Shown: positions 56,495 to 64,000 of the stretch, piece after piece
How the letters are laid out: each line of letters starts with the position of its first letter
How positions within the stretch are numbered: position 1 is the stretch's first letter
Assembly: GCA_031180665.1 (NCBI GenBank)
Contig: JAPSLP010000023.1
Location: 1-64,000 of the forward strand
Source: Cupriavidus sp.
GTDB lineage: Bacteria > Pseudomonadota > Gammaproteobacteria > Burkholderiales > Burkholderiaceae
Length of the DNA stretch: 64,000 nt
Reading direction: 5' to 3'
Translations under genes and position numbers: made by a program
The notes under the pieces: model-generated
What the model was told of the DNA's origin: nothing
The model's database searches: none
Seen by the model: the letters and a program-made list of their open reading frames with translations, nothing else

Positions 56495-58088
<1,594 letters not shown>

Positions 58089-58114
<26 letters not shown>

Positions 58115-58706
58115 GATGGGGAGCGATTGACGTGTCGACCGGTTCGACATCGGTCACCACTTCAGTGCCGGGACCGTAGCCGGGCGGCGGCGTGATGACC
58201 GGCTCGCGCCGGACTTCGGGGGATGGGGAGGGATGAATGGTTGTGGGCGCAGCGGCCGCGGGACGGTTGGCCGCCGCCAGTTCGGCCTCGCGGCGCAGCA
58301 GTTCTTCTCGCTCGCGATGGCGGATGCGCTTGGCCAGCGGAATCTGCACCAGCGCGAAGAAGGCCAGCATCGCGGCCAGCAGCCCGAGCCAGATTCTTCC
58401 GGCGCCCTGCACCGGAAGATCGAAGAAGATCAGCCACACGGCGATCAGCACCGCGCTGGCCAGATTGACGGGCCCGGCCATGCGTGCGACCGGCACCGTC
58501 AGCTGGCCGCGGAAGGCGGCCTGCGCCAGCAGCCAGGCGAAGCCGAGCATCGCCATGCCGAGCAGCTGCCCGTACAGCGCCGGCTGCGGCTGCGGCAGTT
58601 GCAACGCGGCATAGAACGTGGCGAACGGCGCGAGCAGCAGCACGGCGCCGAGCGCGAGATCGAACAGGGCATCGAAGAACAACACGGCGCGGAGCAGGAC
58701 CTTCAT
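58089..58706 (-). CDS. Small membrane protein between guaB and guaA
   Basis: A 205-aa protein with four predicted membrane helices in the first 125 residues, a basic linker ([20 protein letters not shown]) and a Pro-rich C-terminal tail of about 70 residues. The start at 58706 follows AAGGAGAATCG. The last 26 nt overlap guaA, so translation of the two is probably linked. I do not recognise a named family; a role tied to purine synthesis is not implied by position alone. Confidence 0.75.
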
Positions 58707-58931
58707 CGATTCTCCTTGGCGGACTGACAGGCGGACTGACGTCGACGGATTCCGACTGACAGGCGGACCAACAACTGAAACCAGCGAGAAGCCGGCGGAC
58801 CGGTCGGCAACGCCGGCTGGATCGTGCAATACGCGTGCAATACGCGGCCCGGATATGACGCGCGGCTGCACCGCCTTCAGGCCGTGCAGCCGCGCATCAC
58901 TGGCATCGCGAAGGGCGCGGCGTTCGCCGGT

Positions 58932-58956
58932 CAGTCGCTGACGTTAGTCGCTGACG

Positions 58957-58957
<1 letters not shown>
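58932..58957 (-). repeat. 13-bp tandem repeat next to the guaB stop
   Basis: CAGTCGCTGACGT and TAGTCGCTGACGT are followed by a partial third copy (CAGTCGA) that reaches into the guaB stop codon. The same gap holds two copies of ACTGACAGGCGGAC near 58725 and 58756. Confidence 0.75.
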
Positions 58958-60452
<1,495 letters not shown>

Positions 60453-60556
60453 CAGGAACCGCCCTTTGCATGACGGCTGCTTGCTCGGAAACTGCCGGGC
60501 CAATGCTATCCTTTGAAGCTTTTCTGAGCGGAGGCGCGTCCAGCGCGGCAAAACGG

Positions 60557-61570
60557 ATGGGAATCGGCGTACTGTGCGGCCTCCTGGCCGGCGCGTTCTG
60601 GGGCATGGTGTTCATCGCGCCCAAGCTGCTGCCGGTGTTTTCGCCCTGGGAACTGGCCATCGGCCGTTACCTCGCCTACGGGCTGGTGGCCGCGGTCGCC
60701 GCGGCGCCGCTGATGCGCCGCATCGCCCGCAAGCTGACCCGCGCCGACTGCATCGCCCTGCTGCGCCAGGCCTTCACCGGCAACCTGCTCTACTACGTGC
60801 TGCTGGCCTTCGGCGTGCAGCTTGCCGGGGTCGGACCGACCTCGCTGATCATTGGCATCCTGCCGATTTCCGTCACCGTGATGGGCCGGCGCGATCACGG
60901 CGCGGTGCCGCTGTCGCGGCTGCTGCTGCCCCTGCTGGTGGTCGCGGTCGGCATCGCCTGCATCAACCTGGACCTGTTCGCCGGCGGCGGGCACGGCGCC
61001 CACGGCGCGGTGGCGGCCGAGGCGGCGCGGCCGGTCTGGCAGAAGCTGGCCGGCGTGTTCTGCGCGGCCGGCGCGCTGGTCTGCTGGACGCTCTACGCGG
61101 TCGACAATGCCCGCTACCTGCAGCGCAATCCGCAATACAGCGGCAACGAATGGTCGGCGCTGTACGGATTGTCGACCGGCATCGTGTCGGCGCTGCTGGC
61201 GCTGGTCGGCTGGCTGCTGTTCCGCGACGTGCTGACCGCACCGGGCAGCGGGCGCGACTGGCAATGGTTCTGGTGGGTCAATGCCGCGGTGGCGCTGGGC
61301 GCCTCGCTGATCGGCAACAACCTGTGGAATATCGCCAGCCGGCGGCTGCCGCTGACGCTGTCGGGCCAGATGATCGTGTTCGAGACGCTGTTCGCGCTGG
61401 CCTACGGTTTCCTGTACGAGCAGCGCTGGCCGCGGCCGCTGGAGCTGGCGGCCATCGTGCTGCTGATGATCGGCGTGGCGTGGTCGGTGCGGCTGCATGC
61501 GGGCGACAAGACCACGGCGCCGGCGGCCGGTGACCCCGCGGCCAACGAAGCCGGCAACCGACCCGCCTGA
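60557..61570 (+). CDS. EamA/DMT-family transporter
   Basis: A 337-aa membrane protein with about ten helices arranged as two EamA repeats (GVLCGLLAGAFWGMVFIAPKLLP near the start; NAAVALGASLIGNNLWNIASRRLPLTLSGQMIVFETL in the second half). I prefer the ATG at 60557, as the ATG at 60503 sits inside a likely extended -10 (TGCTATCCT). It is divergent from guaB. Metabolite export is probable; the substrate is unknown. Confidence 0.87.
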   Translation: MGIGVLCGLLAGAFWGMVFIAPKLLPVFSPWELAIGRYLAYGLVAAVAAAPLMRRIARKLTRADCIALLRQAFTGNLLYYVLLAFGVQLAGVGPTSLIIGILPISVTVMGRRDHGAVPLSRLLLPLLVVAVGIACINLDLFAGGGHGAHGAVAAEAARPVWQKLAGVFCAAGALVCWTLYAVDNARYLQRNPQYSGNEWSALYGLSTGIVSALLALVGWLLFRDVLTAPGSGRDWQWFWWVNAAVALGASLIGNNLWNIASRRLPLTLSGQMIVFETLFALAYGFLYEQRWPRPLELAAIVLLMIGVAWSVRLHAGDKTTAPAAGDPAANEAGNRPA

Positions 61571-61645
61571 GCCGCAGCGGCCGGCCGGACTACCGCGTCT
61601 GCCGCAGTGTTGACGGACGGCCCGGCGGCCGGTTCAGCGGATGTT

Positions 61646-62014
61646 TCACCGCCCCACGGCCTCGCTGTCGCCGCCGCCGCGCATCCACTTCTGCCCCTCG
61701 CGCGTCCCGGCCTCGCGCGCCTTCTGCACGCGGCGCCGGCGCGCCGTCTTGGGATCGGCCACCAGCGGCCGGTAGAGCTCGATACGATCGCCCTCGCGCA
61801 CCGCCGTCTCCAGCGTCTTGAGCTTGCCGAAGATGCCGACGCGCAGCGTCGCGGAATCTAGTTCGGGGTGGGCCTGCAGCACGCCGCTGGCCTCGATCGC
61901 CGTCGCGATGGTCGCGCCGGCGGGCAGCGAGATTTCCTTCAGGAAGACGGCGTCCGGCTTCGCATGGCAGACCGCCACGCGGACGGTTGCCACGCCCTGC
62001 TCAGGTGTTGCCAT
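61646..62014 (-). CDS. rnfH: RnfH family protein (UPF0125)
   Basis: A 122-aa ubiquitin-fold protein: VRVAVCHAKPDAVFLKEISLPAGATIATAIEASG and GDRIELYRPLVADPKTARRRR, the RnfH signature, with a basic C-terminus. It overlaps the end of ratA by 14 nt, the usual ratA-rnfH pair. Its cellular role is not settled. Confidence 0.92.
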   Translation of the reverse strand: MATPEQGVATVRVAVCHAKPDAVFLKEISLPAGATIATAIEASGVLQAHPELDSATLRVGIFGKLKTLETAVREGDRIELYRPLVADPKTARRRRVQKAREAGTREGQKWMRGGGDSEAVGR

Positions 62015-62438
62015 AGACGACCTCCGCGCGCTTGACGAAGGCGTCGACGAAGGTGTTCGCAATCATGCTGAACACCGGCCCGATGATCTTCTCGAGGATG
62101 ATGCTGGAGAATTCGTAATGCAGATGGAATTCGATCTTGCAGGCATCCTCGCGCAGCGGAATGAAATTCCAGTAGCCGTTGAAGGTCTTGAACGGACCAT
62201 CGGCGAAATTCATGTCGATGCGGGTCGGCCGATGCTGCGTATTGCGCGTATGAAAATACTGCTTGATGCCGTTGAAATGGATATGCAGCTTGGCGTCGAG
62301 CAGCGTCTCGGTCTGCTCGAACACTTCCACGCCGCCGCACCAGGGCAGGAACTTCGGATAGTCCTCGACGCGTGTGACCAGGTCGTACATCCGCTCGGCC
62401 GAATAACCGAGCAGCACGGTTTTATGGACGTCTGCCAT
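62001..62438 (-). CDS. ratA: RatA/Coq10-type START-domain protein
   Basis: A 145-aa polyketide-cyclase/START fold protein: VHKTVLLGYSAERMYDLVTRVEDYPKFLPWCGG and the C-terminal FVDAFVKRAEVVYG. Reported as ribosome-association toxin in E. coli and related to ubiquinone-binding Coq10. Start at 62438. Divergent from smpB, a conserved arrangement in proteobacteria. Confidence 0.93.
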   Translation of the reverse strand: MADVHKTVLLGYSAERMYDLVTRVEDYPKFLPWCGGVEVFEQTETLLDAKLHIHFNGIKQYFHTRNTQHRPTRIDMNFADGPFKTFNGYWNFIPLREDACKIEFHLHYEFSSIILEKIIGPVFSMIANTFVDAFVKRAEVVYGNT

Positions 62439-62495
62439 GAGTTGACGATTCTGGGCCGATGGCTGTCCACGGGCGACAACCGGGGCCGGTCTGTT

Positions 62496-62504
62496 TGCTA
62501 GAAT
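62496..62504 (+). promoter_or_regulatory. Extended -10 promoter for smpB
   Basis: TGCTAGAAT (TG-n-TAGAAT) lies in the divergent ratA/smpB gap and points towards smpB. Transcription from it would give a leader of about 155 nt. No clear -35. Confidence 0.45.
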
Positions 62505-62665
62505 CCGGATTTTAGCCGACGCGCGCCTGCCCTGGCGCACACTCCGGCCGGGACGCCGCCATCGGCCGCGGCGCCAATCATCGTACCAGCGGCCGCCACC
62601 GGCGTCCGCCGAACCGGCGGGGCCCACAGAACGGCGCCGCCGCACCCTACCGTCCACCACCACGC

Positions 62666-63118
62666 ATGACCATCGCAGACAACAAGAAGGCCTTCTTCGA
62701 CTATTTCATCGAGGAGCGATACGAAGCCGGCATCGTGCTCGAAGGCTGGGAGGTCAAGGCGATCCGCGCCGGGCGCGTGCAGATCAAGGAAGGCTACGTG
62801 GTGGTGCGCGACGCCGAGCTGTTCCTGATCGGCGCGCATATCAGCCCGCTGCAGAGCGCCTCCACGCACGTCAAGCCCGACCCGGTGCGCACCCGCAAGC
62901 TGCTGCTCAAGGCCGACGAGATCCGCAAGCTGATCGGCAAGGTCGAGCAGCGCGGCTATACGCTGGTGCCGCTGAACCTGCATTACACGCGCGGCCGCGT
63001 CAAATGCGAGATCGGCCTGGCCAAGGGCAAGAAGCTGTTCGACAAGCGCGAGACCGAGAAGGATCGCGACTGGCAGCGCGAGAAGGCGCGCATCATCAAG
63101 AGCGGCGGCAAGGAATAA
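62666..63118 (+). CDS. smpB: SsrA-binding protein SmpB
   Basis: Binds tmRNA and brings it to stalled ribosomes for trans-translation. 150 aa with [38 protein letters not shown] OB-fold start and the C-terminal basic tail ([24 protein letters not shown]) that enters the mRNA channel. Start at 62666. No ssrA gene is visible in the window. Confidence 0.97.
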   Translation: MTIADNKKAFFDYFIEERYEAGIVLEGWEVKAIRAGRVQIKEGYVVVRDAELFLIGAHISPLQSASTHVKPDPVRTRKLLLKADEIRKLIGKVEQRGYTLVPLNLHYTRGRVKCEIGLAKGKKLFDKRETEKDRDWQREKARIIKSGGKE

Positions 63119-63150
63119 GTCCGCAACCGGCATCGCCAGCCATCGCGTCG

Positions 63151-63216
63151 CGCCCGCCAAAGCAGGAATCCAGCGTGGTGGAAAGTCGCCGGGTCCCCGC
63201 GTTCGCGGGGACGACG
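63151..63216. repeat. Dispersed intergenic repeat (IPA/FAG type)
   Basis: The segment CGCCCGCCAAAGCAGGAATC... joined to a perfect hairpin GTCCCCGCG-TT-CGCGGGGAC (63193-63212) is built like the short REP-like repeats spread through many betaproteobacterial genomes, whose spurious translation reads WIPALAGATR. One copy, between smpB and the SPFH gene. Confidence 0.6.
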
Positions 63217-63253
63217 ACGGCATGCACCGACGTAGTCTGGCCCGGCTGCGCCG

Positions 63254-64000
63254 TCAGCCCCCGCTCTTCTGGCTCTTGACGATCTGCAGCGCCGCCGCGA
63301 CCATCGAGCTCATTTCGCCCAGATTGCCCGGCACGATCAGCGTATTGCCAGTCTTGGCCAGATTGGCGAAGGCGCCGACATATTCCTCGGCGACCTTCAG
63401 GTTGACCGCCTCGACACCGCCCTCGGCGCGAATCGCCCGCCCGATCTTCTCGATCGCCTGCGCATTGGCCTCGGCCACCGCCAGGATCGCCGCGGCCTCG
63501 CCCTGCGCCTGGTTGATCGCCGCCTGGCGTTCGCCCTCCGACTGCTGGATCGCCGCCTCGCGCGCGCCCGAGGCCAGATTGATCTGCTCCTGCCGCCGGC
63601 CTTCCGACGCCGCGATCAGCGCCCGCTTCTCGCGCTCGGCGGTGATCTGCGCCTGCATCGCATGCAGGATTTCCTTTGGCGGCGTCAGATCCTTGATCTC
63701 GTAGCGCAGCACCTTGACGCCCCAGTTCGAGGCCGCCTCGTCCAGCGCATTGACGATGCTGTGGTTGATGAACTCGCGCTCCTCGAAGGTCTTGTCGAGT
63801 TCCATCTTGCCGATCACCGAGCGCAGCGTGGTCTGCGCCAGCTGCGTGATCGCCACGACGAAATTGCTCGAGCCGTACGAGGCCTTCATCGGATCGGTGA
63901 CCTGGAAATACAGCACGCCATCGACCTGCAGCTGCGTGTTGTCCTTGGTGATGCAGACCTGGCTGGGCACGTCGAGCGGGATTTCCTTCAGGATGTGCTT
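63254..64000 (-). CDS. qmcA: SPFH/stomatin-family protein QmcA (5' end outside window)
   Basis: The last 248 codons of a band-7/SPFH membrane protein. Visible are the SPFH domain (VCITKDNTQLQVDGVLYFQVTDP, ITQLAQTTLRSVIGKMELDKTFEERE), a long Ala/Glu/Gln-rich coiled coil (ITAEREKRALIAASEGRRQEQI onward) and the C-terminal NTLIVPGNLGEMSSMVAAAL. The N-terminal membrane anchor lies beyond the right edge. Members form oligomers in the inner membrane, often with an NfeD partner. Confidence 0.9.
   Translation of the reverse strand, partial: KHILKEIPLDVPSQVCITKDNTQLQVDGVLYFQVTDPMKASYGSSNFVVAITQLAQTTLRSVIGKMELDKTFEEREFINHSIVNALDEAASNWGVKVLRYEIKDLTPPKEILHAMQAQITAEREKRALIAASEGRRQEQINLASGAREAAIQQSEGERQAAINQAQGEAAAILAVAEANAQAIEKIGRAIRAEGGVEAVNLKVAEEYVGAFANLAKTGNTLIVPGNLGEMSSMVAAALQIVKSQKSGG

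Noticed and set aside
62498-63223. A 241-aa minus-strand frame opposite smpB
   Set aside because: Its start lies in the dispersed repeat (WIPALAGATR-type reading) and the rest is antisense to smpB.

Overview
The window is GC-rich (roughly two-thirds G+C) chromosomal DNA with dense, ordinary coding. The methylcitrate operon of the AcnD/PrpF type, the smpB/ratA-rnfH locus, the guaB-guaA and queE-queD-tadA blocks, a QueE with a CX14CX2C cluster and many LysR regulators point to a betaproteobacterium of the Burkholderiaceae, most like Cupriavidus/Ralstonia. The genus is an inference from gene content. I see no rRNA, tRNA, CRISPR array, integrase, transposase or phage genes.

Layout. 0.1-8.6 kb: propionate catabolism, with prpR (sigma-54 activator) divergent from prpB-prpC-acnD-prpF behind a textbook -24/-12 promoter. 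The two longest internal gaps and the 3' end of the operon each hold a strong hairpin. 8.7-15.6 kb: thioesterase, DUF1289, penicillin-acylase-type hydrolase, aldehyde dehydrogenase and a YbiT-like ABC-F protein, with clear intrinsic terminators. 15.9-18.7 kb: queE, queD, tadA and ldcA on the minus strand. 18.8-28.5 kb: LysR/MFS pair, a Gly/Ser-rich secreted protein, an orphan cytochrome oxidase subunit I divergent from a DUF2244 gene with its own sigma-54 promoter, and a purine/pterin deaminase-permease pair with an AraC regulator.

28.6-33.8 kb is a minus-strand cluster: two paralogous amidohydrolase-fold proteins (one lacking the HxH metal motif), then UbiD, UbiX and a His-rich CobW GTPase joined by ATGA overlaps. 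It looks like an uncharacterised (de)carboxylation module. 34.1-40.6 kb: SDR, TetR, MFS, LysR and a TonB receptor with a Fur-like box. 40.7-46.3 kb: a second regulatory unit, in which an AceE-type E1, a MarR protein, a stand-alone half-E1, a YfcG-like GST and a Gdx/SugE-like SMR transporter surround two intergenic regions carrying four copies of a TTGCAA palindrome.

46.4-56.4 kb: regulators paired with transporters or small enzymes (XRE, HD hydrolase, LysR/LysE, MFS/HxlR, beta-lactamase-like hydrolase with a frameshifted MFS gene, LysR, SnoaL-like, LysR), several with clear operator palindromes. 56.5-64 kb: core genes guaA, a membrane protein, guaB, an EamA transporter, rnfH, ratA, smpB and the 5'-truncated SPFH gene at the edge. 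The 18.8-56.4 kb stretch looks like accessory DNA between the conserved guaBA and que/tadA blocks.
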